Below, piece after piece: positions 12,601 through 23,858 of a stretch of 64,000 nucleotides of DNA. The stretch is from positions 1,029,001 through 1,093,000 of the forward strand of contig BRXU01000023.1 of the NCBI GenBank assembly GCA_030267565.1, in the 5' to 3' direction. Position numbers and translations under genes: made by a program. The notes under the pieces were generated by a model that was not told where the DNA came from, did not search any database, and saw nothing but the letters and a program-made list of their open reading frames with translations. This stretch comes from Pleodorina starrii. Lineage: Eukaryota > Chlorophyta > Chlorophyceae > Chlamydomonadales > Volvocaceae. Numbering within the stretch: position 1 is the first letter of the stretch; each line of letters starts with the position of its first letter.

Positions 12601-15600
12601 GAGGTGGTCTGGGGGGTGGGGGCGGAGGTGGGCTGGGGTATGGGGGTGGTGGTGGGCTGGGAGGGGGAGGGGGAGGGCTGGGGGTTGGGGGCGGAGGAGG
12701 GCTGGGCGGTGGGGGCGGTGGCGGGCTGGGCGGCGGGGACGGTGGCGGGCTGGGCGGCGGGGGCGGTGGTGGGCTTGGAGAGGGTGGTGTTGTAGGGCTG
12801 GGAGGAGGTGGGCTTGGGGGTGTGGGCGGTGGCGGGCTGGGCGGCGGGGGCGGTGGTGGGCTGGGAGGAGGTGGGCTGGGGGGTGGGGGCGGAGGTGGAC
12901 TGGGTGGTGGGGACGGTGGTGGGCTGGGTGGTGGGGGCGGTGGTGGGCTGGGACGGGGAGGTGGTGGAGAGCGGGTAGGGGGAGGGGGCTTTGGGCTGGG
13001 CGGTGGTGGTGGTGACGGGCTGGGCGGCGGCAGCGAAAGCAGTAGCCTTAGGGGCGGCGGCGGGGATACCCGGGAGGATTGTCCGCTGGGCCGCCGGGGT
13101 GATGGTGGTTTGGGCGGTGGCGGCGGTGACGGCGGCGGCGGTGGTGACGGCGGCGGTGGCGGCGGCAGCGCTGGCGGTGGCGGAGGCGGCGGATTGGAAC
13201 GCCGCAACGGCGGCGGGCTGGGTGGCCGCGGCGCTGGCGGCCGCGTAGTACTCCAGGACGCAGGCTGATTCATCAGCGACGGCGGCGGCCGCCGCGGCGG
13301 CGGCGGTGGAGCGGCCTCGGCGGCGGCCGCTTCGTCGCCGCCGCTGTCACCGCCGGCCAGCGCCGCGGCACAGTCGGGGTCGCGGTCATCGGGCAGGCCG
13401 TCGCAGTCGTCGTCGAGGCCGTCGTTACAGTTGGTTTCGGAGGTTGACAGTTGGCGACAAACGGTCACATTGCCGCCCACATCCGGTTGCCAGCTCGTGA
13501 AGCGGACCATGAGTCCACTGCCGCGGTCCAAAGCAGAGGAGCCGAGCGCCGCGGTCGCGAGCAGTATGGTCCGAGCGTAGGAGGAGCTCGTGGTGCCCCT
13601 GTAGCTGTGTAAGACAACGTACGGGCCGTTCTCCCACGGCCTGAACGGCAGGTCGTACGGCTGCATGTTGATTCGTACGGAGAAGAAGTACTGCGTGTCG
13701 CTCATCTGCATGGCCATGTAGGCGTTTGAGGCGTTCATCTGCGGCGGCAGAGTAATTGCCGTACGCATGCCGTACCGGGACAAGGCCGACAGGTAGCGCA
13801 TCGGCTTGCCCCAACCCAGCTGTGGGGGCGGGGGCGGGGGGCGGGGGGGGGGATGGAAGGGTTAGGCGGGGTTAGTGCCCTAGGTTGCGGCTTGCCGGCC
13901 ACCATCAACAACGAATCCGGGCCCTCCTCCCTCCTCCCTCCTCATGCATCCCGTCGTACAAATTATCGTACATCCTGTCGTACATCCTGTCGTACCTACC
14001 TGGTACAGGTGCGGCGCGTTGAGGCAGCGGATGCCCTGGCCGCCCGTGGCACCCATGGGACACGTGTTGTCACATTGGTCCCCCAGGTCGCAGCCGCCGG
14101 TGATGTCCGCGTGTGCCAAACCCAGCGTGTGCCCCACCTCGTGGAACAGGAACTCGATGCTGTTGAAAACGTCGCCCGACCACCATATAAGGCCCGTGCC
14201 GTACCTGTTCACGGCGCTGTACGTCCGTATCCAAGGTCCAACGGACGCAGATCCCGCGAAGCCGTTGCAGCCTGCAAGCAGGTAGGCAGGGGCAGGCGAA
14301 GAGAGGGGCGGCGGGGGGGGGAAAGGGGGGAGGCGGCAGCGTGCGTGGGCAGCGGGCAGCAAGGGCGCAGGCGCGCGCGGGTGTGGGAGAGGTGGAGGTT
14401 GGAGGCGGCGTGGAGCGCCGGGGCCGTTGCGGGGCTGGAGTCGGGGAGCCGCATGGGTCGCTAGAACGGGAGGCAGAAAACAAACTGCTGGAGGGGCTAC
14501 GAAACGGTGAGTCCGGACTCCGGAGTCGTTTGGGGGCCCGGTGCAGGAGAGACTGAGGGCTGTAAAAGGCAAGCGAAGCGCTGGGGGCCGGGCAAGGGGC
14601 GAAGGAAGCCACAGCGGGGTCCCTCAGCGAACAGTACCGGTACCCGTGTGGGTGAGTGATGAGGTCCGTTCTCTAACGCCGTCTCCGTCTCCGCTGCGGT
14701 ATCATTTTTTACTCGTGTGGGTGATGAGGTCCAGGTCCGTGGGCTGTGGTGTTGACCCAGGGAGGGCGGCGGCAGCGGCTGCTGCGGGCTGGCGGCCGCT
14801 GCCGCTGCCGTTATAATGACGTTGCGGCCGCTGCTTCAACCTCCACTTTCACTGCCGCTGCCGCCGCTGGTGCTGCTGTCGCCTGCTGCCGCAGTGCCGC
14901 TGCCGCTGCCTACCCCAGTAACCCCACCCATCCCTGCCTAGGCACCCATCCCTGATGCCGATGATCCATCCGCTGCTGCCAGTCAGCCACCCCGGGTCAA
15001 GCCCCGCAGAATGCGCGCGCGCGTGAGTGCGTGCGCGCATGTGTGCGCACGCTCACACGCACTCCGTCGCTCATGCAGCCGCGAACGAACGCACTCAAAA
15101 CACGCCGACACAAACCCGCTTCGTTGGACACCTGTAAGCGTGCGTCCTCGCCGGAAAACCCACACACAGGAGAAACCCACACACGCACACGTGTCGCACA
15201 CGCACACACCCGCACGACGAGAGGACGGCTGGGCACAATCCCAAACTCTAATGCCACCGTTAAGTTTGAAGTCGGTTTGAAAACGGTGCTCACCTCGTAC
15301 GGCTCCTGAAAAGGTGCGAGGCAGCAGCAGGACCTTGTGGTGGTAGTTGGTGGGCGTTACGTTGAGGGACTTATTCGCAGCCATCAGGCTGTCCAAGTAG
15401 TAATGCCATTTGAGCATGTTGTCATTGTCGCAGGATTTGGTGTCGAAGGTGTTGCCGGTTGGGAAGGTGAAGGGCAGCGAGAGCTGGCCGGTGCAGGGGA
15501 TCTCGATGGGGCCCACTACTACCATAGCGTCGGGCGACACCTGGCCGTACGAGCAGGTGTCGTAATAGCCCTCAACCGTACGACCGCCGACGCCGCTGCC

Positions 15601-17959
15601 GTTGAACAAGTTGTATACGGCCTGGTGGGCGGTAGGCGCAGGGCAGTACGGCGCAGTAGGGCGGGACGGTTGGTTCGGTTGGCTGGTTGGGGAATCGCAT
15701 GGGAGGAAAAGCGTTTGTGCGTTGGCGGTGCCGGAATCGTTCAGTGGGGCAGCTGTGACTGAGGTAGAGAGGCCTTGCTCAGGCCTTGCCGTGTGCGGAT
15801 CGGCCGCATCGCGCGCCGCAACAACGCAGCAGCGCCAGCGTTGACGCTGGCAGTAGCCGTAGCCACAGCCACAACAGAAGAAGAAGCAGCGCCAGCGCAG
15901 GCGCAGTGGTCACAGGACTCTTGCAGCTGCGGCTGCGACAGCGGCAGCAGCGCCGTTCGATTCCCGCTGCCACCACCACCACCACCACCATCATCATCAC
16001 CTCCCACCCGTCCGAGCCCGGAAAAGCTTCCAAAACGGGCGTGACCCCACAAAGCACACGATGGCGAAAATAACACGAACCGCCGCGATCGAACAGAGGA
16101 TCGAGGCGACCGAGGCGCTCTGGCACGGCGCAACGCCCGCGACTCGACCCAGGCCGCCGGAGCAGCCCTCCAGGGGCCCTCCGCCGGCGTGGCCATCCGC
16201 GGGGAGAGGGACCCGCTCCGGCGCATGCTGCTCAGGGGCCCCGCAATCACCTGCAGCATCACAACGCCTTGCGGCCGCACTGTCAGCTACACCCCGCAGC
16301 CGCCCCCTCCCCCGTCCCCGCCCCGTCCCTACACCAAAAGACAACACACAACACACCATGCTGCACCATGCGGTTCCGCATTTCTTCATCGCGACAACTC
16401 CTCCGGCTCCGGCGCCCTCCCAGGGGGCGCTGCCTGACACTGCGGCCCACATGTGATTCGGTCCCGCGGGACTTCGGCACAGCGGCCCCCGAGAAACGCG
16501 AAGCGGTTCCTGACATGAGCACCAGGCAGCTTGTGTGTGGTAGCTGGGCTTGGCCGGGCAGCTGGGAGGACAACCCCGGCCCCACGCCGACCCTTTGCGC
16601 AGGCGGGGCGCGAAGCGGGCCGTGGAGGCTGCTGGCCTGGGGTGCCGCCACCGCTGCTGTGGCTGCTGCTGTGGCGGCCGCCCATCCGTAACAGCTTCAC
16701 CCCAACACGTGGCTGCGATCTGGTAGGCAGTGGATCTGGTAGGCGGCCGGCGGGCAGAGGAGGTTCTCCTTCCACAGAGACGGAAGCACCGCCGACGGAA
16801 GCACCACAGCGACGGAAGCACCGCGCAGTGCAGTGCCTGCACCCGCACCCGCAGCGGCGCCAGCAGGGGCCACGCCGCTGCTGGCTGGGGCTGCGGGCGC
16901 CGGCAGCAGCTGCGGCTACTGAAGCAGCCTGCCAGGCCTGGCGTGCGCTGCAGCCAGGCGCTGAGTAGGCTGCCTCCAGTCTGACATCAAGTGCGGTTTA
17001 ACGGCGCTACAGCCAGCCGCCAATTCGGCCCCCCCCACGGCTGTCCCCACATTGATAGCCGGCCGCTGACGTTGCTACAGCTGAGCCGACTACCTAGATG
17101 GCTGGATCCCACAGAGTTGCTCGTCCGGTACGACTGGCCGTTCATCCGGGAAGGCGGCATTAGGCCCGTCAAACATAATGGATCGGGGGACGGCAAGCCG
17201 CTAGTGGTAAGCGCGTGGCTGGGTTAGGCTCGGCCCACCGCGAACTCCCCCGCCCCCGAGCCACAAGCGGCGACTTTGCGCGGGGCCGGAAGACGGACAG
17301 ATGGCCGCGGTACGACTGGTACGGCAGACGGAGAGACGGGTGTACGACATAAGATGCGCTGTCGGCCCCGGCCCTGGCATCGTACCTGGGGCGTGGCAAC
17401 TGCCGGTTCGCTGAATCCACAGAAGGACACGATGTATACTAGGAAGGTCGGCCGGGTTGGGGTGGTGATGCCCTGTTCCCCAAACAACAGCCGCCGCTCT
17501 GACGTCGCTTCCGCGGGCCGTGGCAGGCTGCACAAGAGCATGACGCCCCCGGTGATGTTGACGTAGTCCACGGTTACGCGGGTGTGCGGCACTGTGTTGT
17601 CTTCGTCGAGCGTGACGTTGTCGCATGTCGACAGGCGGAACATCGGTCCTGCGTCGACTTGGAAGTAGTAGCGAGAGGAGTCCGCACCGCTGACGCGCGA
17701 CATCAGCAGCGCCATCACGGTGCCTGCCGACAGGGGTTATGATGCGATTTAGTTAGGAGGAGCTCGATGGCGTAGCTCGCCGTGCGTGGACGAGCTTTTG
17801 TTGATATTTTAGGGTAATGGGCAATGGGCACCTACCGGTAGCAGAGCCGGGCGATGGGGTGTCAAGCGGCTGGGATCGCGCAATTTGCAGCGTCGATAGA
17901 AGTGATAGTATGAGTATGATAGTGCACCCCAGCGGTGCAATCACACTTGCTGCCGGCAT
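9671..17959 (-). CDS. Gametolysin-like M11 metalloproteinase with giant hydroxyproline-rich tail (paralogue 2)
   Basis: Exons, in transcript order: 17836-17959, 17386-17723, 15294-15621, 14000-14271, 9671-13819. All junctions are GT-AG and phases agree, giving about 1,736 residues. Residues 1-41 are a secretion signal with a hydrophobic segment ([13 protein letters not shown]). Exon 3 holds the [10 protein letters not shown] block of the M11 catalytic domain. Exon 4 holds the zinc site [11 protein letters not shown] (about 307-317), followed by a cysteine-rich stretch and the candidate Met-turn CPMGATGG. Chlamydomonas gametolysin is known for Gln in place of the first His; this copy has the standard His. 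Exon 5 has a conserved C-terminal domain ending in [20 protein letters not shown] (about 485). About 1,200 residues of [13 protein letters not shown] sequence follow, as in volvocine extracellular-matrix glycoproteins. Inferred role: a secreted protease acting in or on the cell wall. The stop codon lies inside a 37-bp tandem array. An in-frame Met at 18040 is an alternative start. Introns inside the proline-rich part cannot be excluded. Confidence 0.9.
10395..13260. repeat. GC-rich minisatellite encoding the proline-rich tail of M11 paralogue 2
   Basis: Positions 10395-11890 are mostly a 15-bp-type unit (ggcgacggcgggggt on the plus strand), read on the minus strand as SPPPP. The block ggtgatgacggaggcggcgg recurs near 10786, 11277, 11387 and 11687, with variants near 10956, 11035 and 11843; this is a higher-order repeat encoding the SSPPPP break. 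Positions 12200-13260 have a different unit (gctgggcggtgggggcggtg), read as PPPPSPPP. The two blocks are separated by less regular sequence. Confidence 0.9.
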
Positions 17960-20900
17960 TGGCTTTGCGATGCTCTCAGAGATGACCGAGCGGATAATGA
18001 GGCCGTCGCGATGCCTTGCGTCTGGTAGCGTCGACAGCAACTACCAAGCCAAGAGAGCCTGGAATGTGCGCTGCTCAGGGAGTTCCCCGTGTAGAACGGA
18101 GCGACGGTGGGCCATCATTGGATCGAAAAGTTAAACCAGGATTAAATAAGGATGTCAATATAAGTAGAATTACTTAGCGTTTAATAAATGACTGAGCCCT
18201 AGAGTGTTATTTTTTAGTGCCGAAGCCCGCCACTTCGCGAATTCGATCTCTGGTCTCAGTGGTAGTCAAACGCTTAAATTTAAAATACATGTTATACTAA
18301 CAAAGTTTCTTGACATTCTGCCCAAAGTTTGCAAGGAATTCCGCCTTGAACCTTTCTGCTTACTACGCAGGGGGGGCGCGCCGTACGTCGTATGCCTTGA
18401 CCTTCTCGCCGCAGGTTGCTACATTGCGCCTTCCAATAAAATTTGAAACAGCAAAACAACGTCCTATCGTTTTTTTACTTTTCAGGATGCCCAGTGCAGA
18501 TTTCTGTACCATTTTGTCATGTTTGACTGCGCGTGCATGAGGCGAAATACTAATAGCGAGATGCGCTTATGTGACAACTCGTCTTGGACAGGGCCGGGAT
18601 GGATCTCTGGGTTTGCCACGACCAACCCTCGGCGAGCGATAGTCGATACAGTTGTTAGCATAAGCACGCATGTGGACGGACGAAGTATATGATGTACATA
18701 TTACATAGAAAACGTGTTCCCAAGACCATGAACGTCAGCAAATAGTCGCAGACGCGTCAGGTCGGGCGGGTAAGTGAGCAGACTTGCGAGCCAGTGTACA
18801 CGCGAGGTGCATTTCGTGCGTTTTGATAATACTGAAAGTCCCTGCCCACGCGGCCACGGTTGCCGTCTGTTTGCAACCCGGCAGCTGATGATGTTCGAGA
18901 GGGGTCCTCCCATCGCCTGCCTCCTGGCATCGTCCGCACCATTCCTGTCTATAGAGAAAATCGTAGTCGCAAATAAGGATTCTCTATGCGTTGCATGGCT
19001 TACTAGAGAGCTGTCACGCCGGGCTGCGTGATTGGGGGATGTTCCCCGCTGGCCTGTGACGGAAGTCATGTGATGCCTCGCTGGGGCACAAGGTTACTGA
19101 TCCCCAAAGAAAGCATACCGGAAGTCCCTGCTGCGCGCGAAGTGCTTTGCGAATCCCCTTAATACCGTTGCCCCTGTTGCGAGAGGGGCTTTCCCTGAGT
19201 GAGTGGCCGGTTGGTTGCTTTGACTGCGAACACAGAATTTTAGACTTCAACACGCTCCTGCACGTGCGGCCTTGTCGGACTGTCGGCGGGGGGCGGGAAC
19301 CGCTCAACTCCGGCGGCTGGGTAGGCAGCTGATGCGCCAAGGGCAAGGGCGTTTGAAGCATTCCTGCTCCATTAATACGTGCGTAGCGCTCATAGCCTCA
19401 CAACAGCGTTTGGGCTCAGCCTGATATCTTTTTGGCGGGAAACGGCCGGCAGTTGGCAACAGTACAGACCGCTGCAGCCTGCTCAGCAGGCATGACAACT
19501 GGGCAGCCAGACGGAAGGTTTCAGCACTCCAGTTACCTTTTGACTGCGTCGAAGGGACTCCCACCTTTCACTTGACATGTGACGTGCCCTATTTAAAAGT
19601 ATCTAGCAGAGTAACGACAGCCAAAGGCCACGAGAGGCCGCCCGCCGAAACTCGTGTAAGGTGCGAAAAGGCGGGGCCGTACCGCACTATGTCTCGCTAA
19701 GGCCTATCTCTAACTTCTACAAGCGTTGGTTTCTAAGCGCTGGGCAAGGCGCACATCATGACATATCAATCGCTCACAATTATAGAGCGTAACCTCTGGC
19801 GCGGCCTGGCATACGGTAGCTCACTGGACGGAAACCCCAGATAGAGAAGCACTGGGGTTATAACCCCAGCGCTTCTCTATCTGTAGTTTCCATCCCTTAG
19901 GTCATTTAGTTCCATACCGTAAGGCATTGCATTACGCAGGCTCAGTCTGTTCGACGCCTCAAGGAAAAACGTTCGCCCGAAGGCCTGCCAGCTGCCAGAA
20001 AGGCCAGTAACACGGGTCTCTACTGTCGTAAGCCCCTCGTCCGTCCGCGCTAGGGTGTTCACAACCAAGAATGCAAGTTATCGATGGTTGGAAATCTGAA
20101 GTGCGTCTTGGCAGTTGGCACTTGGTGAAGTGAAAGCGACGCGTGGGTTTCGCCGACTGAGCTGCACCTGACCTGCGTCTGGCCCTCCCAAGACCGTCCA
20201 GCCAGGTTTGCCGCCCGTGCTTTCCGCCCGCCAACGAAGAACGAACCGGCCGGCAGCGCAATTGAGGAGCACGGTTTCGGTGCAACGCCTGCCGGTGGCA
20301 TCGCCTGCCTGCTAAGGACCGCGCGCGGCAACAGACCGAGGGGCTCCTGAGGGACAAGGCCCACTTGCCATCCAGCGCAAGCGCTCGCCCGCACGCAGCA
20401 CTGCAGTCCTTGGCGTTCGGCATCCACGGAGAAACGCCTGGAAGAACCCAACACCCACCGGAGCCCGGGATTTGATACGGTATTGAGTGACCGGTCGGGC
20501 GCGGGATGAGGTAGAGGCGCGTAGAGCCAATGTGTGGGGGCCCCAGGTTCCAAGGGCGCTTCGAGACCTTGGGTGCCAGGTTTCCATGCACCCTCGGAGC
20601 CTGGAGCCTTCCGCCAGCAGGCCGCCGGCGGCAGGCTCGGGAGTCGGGACCCGCTGGTATTGAGAGTTTCGCGGTACGTATTAACTCCTCCACCACTTGC
20701 ACAGCTCCCTCATCCATCATCTGCAAAACTCCCTCACGCAGCCCTGCCCTGCCCTGCGCTTTCGTGCTTTCGTCTTTACATCCCTGCGTGCAGAGTGTCG
20801 TGTGTCGTGTTGCACCAGCTGCAGCTTGCAGCGCCGGTCGGGCTTGGTTGAACGTGGCTTATTGGTTGAGGATTGTTGTACGGTGTGGATTCAGAGGACT

Positions 20901-23858
20901 GCGGGTGACGGTGCGCAGCCGACACCGCCGGTCGCGGCCGGAGCCTGAAGTTGTCACGCACTTGGGACTTAACGGGCAGAACACTCGATTCGCTTCTTGT
21001 TTGGGATTGGGCAGCGTTGCAACTAAACACCACCATGCAACTGGGGCGGCTCTGCAACCACCATGACAACCTTTGGCTGGCCAGATCTCCGCGCTACAGA
21101 AACCTTCGGCGACGGGTGGGGCGTTGTCGATCGGCGGCGTGGGTGCGACATCGCAAGAACGCAATACGCCCGGCCGCGGTGATACGAGGCGCGAGTTCCA
21201 GACGCAGAGATCTCAAATTCCGGACGCTAACGCGGCTCAGCGTGCGCTATCGGCACTGCCACGCGAGCACGCCAAATGATGATAACCTACCGCTGACGCC
21301 CTTGCTTGTTGTTGCTGTTGTTGCAGCGGGCTCGATTTGGTAGAGGTGGAGGCAGCGGGCTAGCGGGCCGTGCGGCATCTCTATGGACTGTTCCTTGTCC
21401 TCGCGACGCTAGGCAAGGAAGTCCGACCCGGCCAGATAAGGCAAAGCAGAGCCAGCGATGTGGACGCAGCAGAATTGTGTTTTCTTTTTCTTGTCTTCCA
21501 ATGTTCAAAAGAAGGGCCAAAAGGCTAGGTTGCGATAAACGACGTTTCATATCTTCGCAGAAGACGAAACGGGCTCGACTGGCTCGACTGGCGCTCGCCG
21601 CGACGAAGGTAGCAGGCGCAGGCGCGATGGCCGACGTGACAGGAAGGCATAAACTCGGAGCATGCCCAGCCTTGCCAGGCAGGTATAAAACAAATTTAGA
21701 TATACAAGGCAGGTAACAATCGCAGCTGCCCCCACAGGTACGCAGGGGTGCGCCAAGGTAGGCTGCCTGGGGAATGCACGAGGGCAACTTGCTCTGCTGG
21801 GATATTTAAAAGTGTTATCGATGGGTCGGAAGTTGTAGATAAGTGCATTGTTGCGGCTTGGGCTCGAGCCCTATGACCGTCGCTTCCGATGGCTTCATGA
21901 CGACGCATTGCTGGAATTCTTGTGTTCATACGGTTCATAGTTAAATATTCGCTGTGGTACTTCCTCGCGAGGGCGATCGGTTCAAAAACCCTGGGGGAAA
22001 AGGATATTACGAGCAAGACGTAGTCGGCTGGTCGTGAATCGTTTGGTCGCCAATTACATCTTAAGCCAGGCCGCTGCCAGGCGCGTTGTGATAATGGATT
22101 CGGAGTTGCAAAAAGACTCCCACCGCTGCGGCATGGACACCTGCTTGGTGCCTAAACTGAAAGCATAAAACACACAGACACACACGCACACGCAGTACCG
22201 TATGTGCCAACTGTAACCACCATACACAGTACACGGCCACAACCTAACGACCACACGCAACCCCAGCCGTGCCGACTAGTTAGGTGCGGCTTGCACCCGC
22301 CGATCTCTGTAATCGTTTTGTATCATCTGTTCAGATTTTTTTGCCTGTTAGGATCCACTATACGGATCGGATCATGCATTCACACCCGCAGGGCAGTTTC
22401 CCTCCTCATAGCACCACGCACTCAAAATCATGGAAGGGACATGCAAAACCCAAGACCGCTGCCTCAAACCCGCTATGAACTCCCGCGTCCTCCTGGGCGC
22501 ACGCCGGCATCCTCGCCCTACATCTTCATCCAACTGTGCAACTGACACCATTCCGACAGCACCTGACATGGATACGATCTCGCTATCTAGCTACCTCCAC
22601 ACGGCCAGCAGATGCCGTACCAATGTACCAATCAAGTGAAAACCATTTAGTGAAATGGTCGGGATAAATTTAGGTTTAGGGTAGCGGCCCCAAGCCGGTT
22701 ATGCGAAGGCGAGGTTGCCATCGTTCGAGTCCGAGGATCTCACAAGAATCAAATCTCGCAGTTCATGGAGTGATTTGGACGTCACAGGCATTATGAAAGT
22801 CGCCCACGCCGGGGCTCAGGTTTCGCGCGCATTGCACCCAGCCCAGGAGGTGCGGCGCAGGATGCAAGGCACGGTACGGTATGTACGGAAGGGTATGATA
22901 CGTACGACACACGGGGTGCGGCGCATGAGGAGAAAGCGGGCTCGCGCCTGCCAAGCGGCCAGAACAAGATGATTCGGTTGGGTCATCTGGCAGGAAGTGG
23001 AGATGCCATGTCATTACCTAAGGTCCAAGTGAAGATGCAGTGGTCGTACCCGGATGAGTGTACGGCCGTCAGGGGCCACGAACGTCGTACGGTATGAAAT
23101 ATGAACAAAGTCCCAACCAGTTGATGCCAACCAACTAAATCTCCGGGGCAGGTGTATGTACCGTAAATGAATGCCCGAAACGTCGTCAGGCCAGTTCCAT
23201 CAGTCCCTCTCTTCGTCGTACAGTTTGAAAATATGTACAGTCAAACTGGGCCAAAAAAACGGTCGTTCCACACCCTCAAGTCATGACCTACCTTTGACAT
23301 ATCTCCAAGTCTTCAATATACTGTATCCTGGAATTCCAAACGACTGCAACCCTTAAACAATACCCAGCAACTCTCATTCATCTTTTTGGCCTTGCGAGCA
23401 TGCCTTACCCCGCCCCCGAATCCCCCTGATTCGCTGCGGTATCTCTTTTCTTATCCCCCGAATCTCCCTGATTCGCCTCCCCCAAACAGGACCAAGGGCC
23501 GTCCCTCCTGGTCCGGTAACACCTCTGTCTTCACCCCATCCACCACCCTACGACACCCCAACGGCACCGGTCCCCAGAGTCTGGAGCCCACTGACACCAC
23601 CACATAGCAGGAACAACAAACAACGAGGGGACGAGATGGCAGCGCTTTGCACCTCCGAAACCACCGTTTCCAGTCGGCTGCGAGCCCATGTTCCCATATT
23701 TTTTCGTCACTGCTGTCTGGCAAGATCCCTGGTCCCACAGGATCTGCAGCGGTTCAATGACAGAGACAGAGCCAAAGAAACGCGATGGTCCCTGCAGCCC
23801 CACACCACCAGCGCCGGCGCACCAGCCAAACCCCGTGCCATGAAATTTACCTCGGACG
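17960..23858. other. Spacer between M11 paralogues 2 and 3
   Basis: 5.9 kb with the foldback element at 19830-19891. The longest minus-strand open frame (19959-20726, 255 codons) has no recognisable domain. The part next to 18040-18700 is noticeably more AT-rich than the rest and should hold the promoter of paralogue 2. Nothing else could be supported. Confidence 0.55.
19830..19891. repeat. Foldback hairpin, about 30-bp arms, centred on TTATAA
   Basis: The left arm ggaaaccccagatagagaag and what follows pair with the right arm ending cttctctatctgtagtttcc, with only a few mismatches and almost no loop. A further short inverted pair (tacggta at about 19812; taccgta at about 19914) flanks it. 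This fits a small foldback or MITE-like element in the spacer between paralogues 2 and 3. Flanking target duplications were not clear. Confidence 0.8.

Noticed and set aside
10402..13268. Very long plus-strand open frames (797 and 750 codons, Ala/Thr/Gly- and Gly/Asp-rich)
   Set aside because: They are antisense shadows of the proline-rich minus-strand exon; repeats of CCG-type codons leave all frames open.
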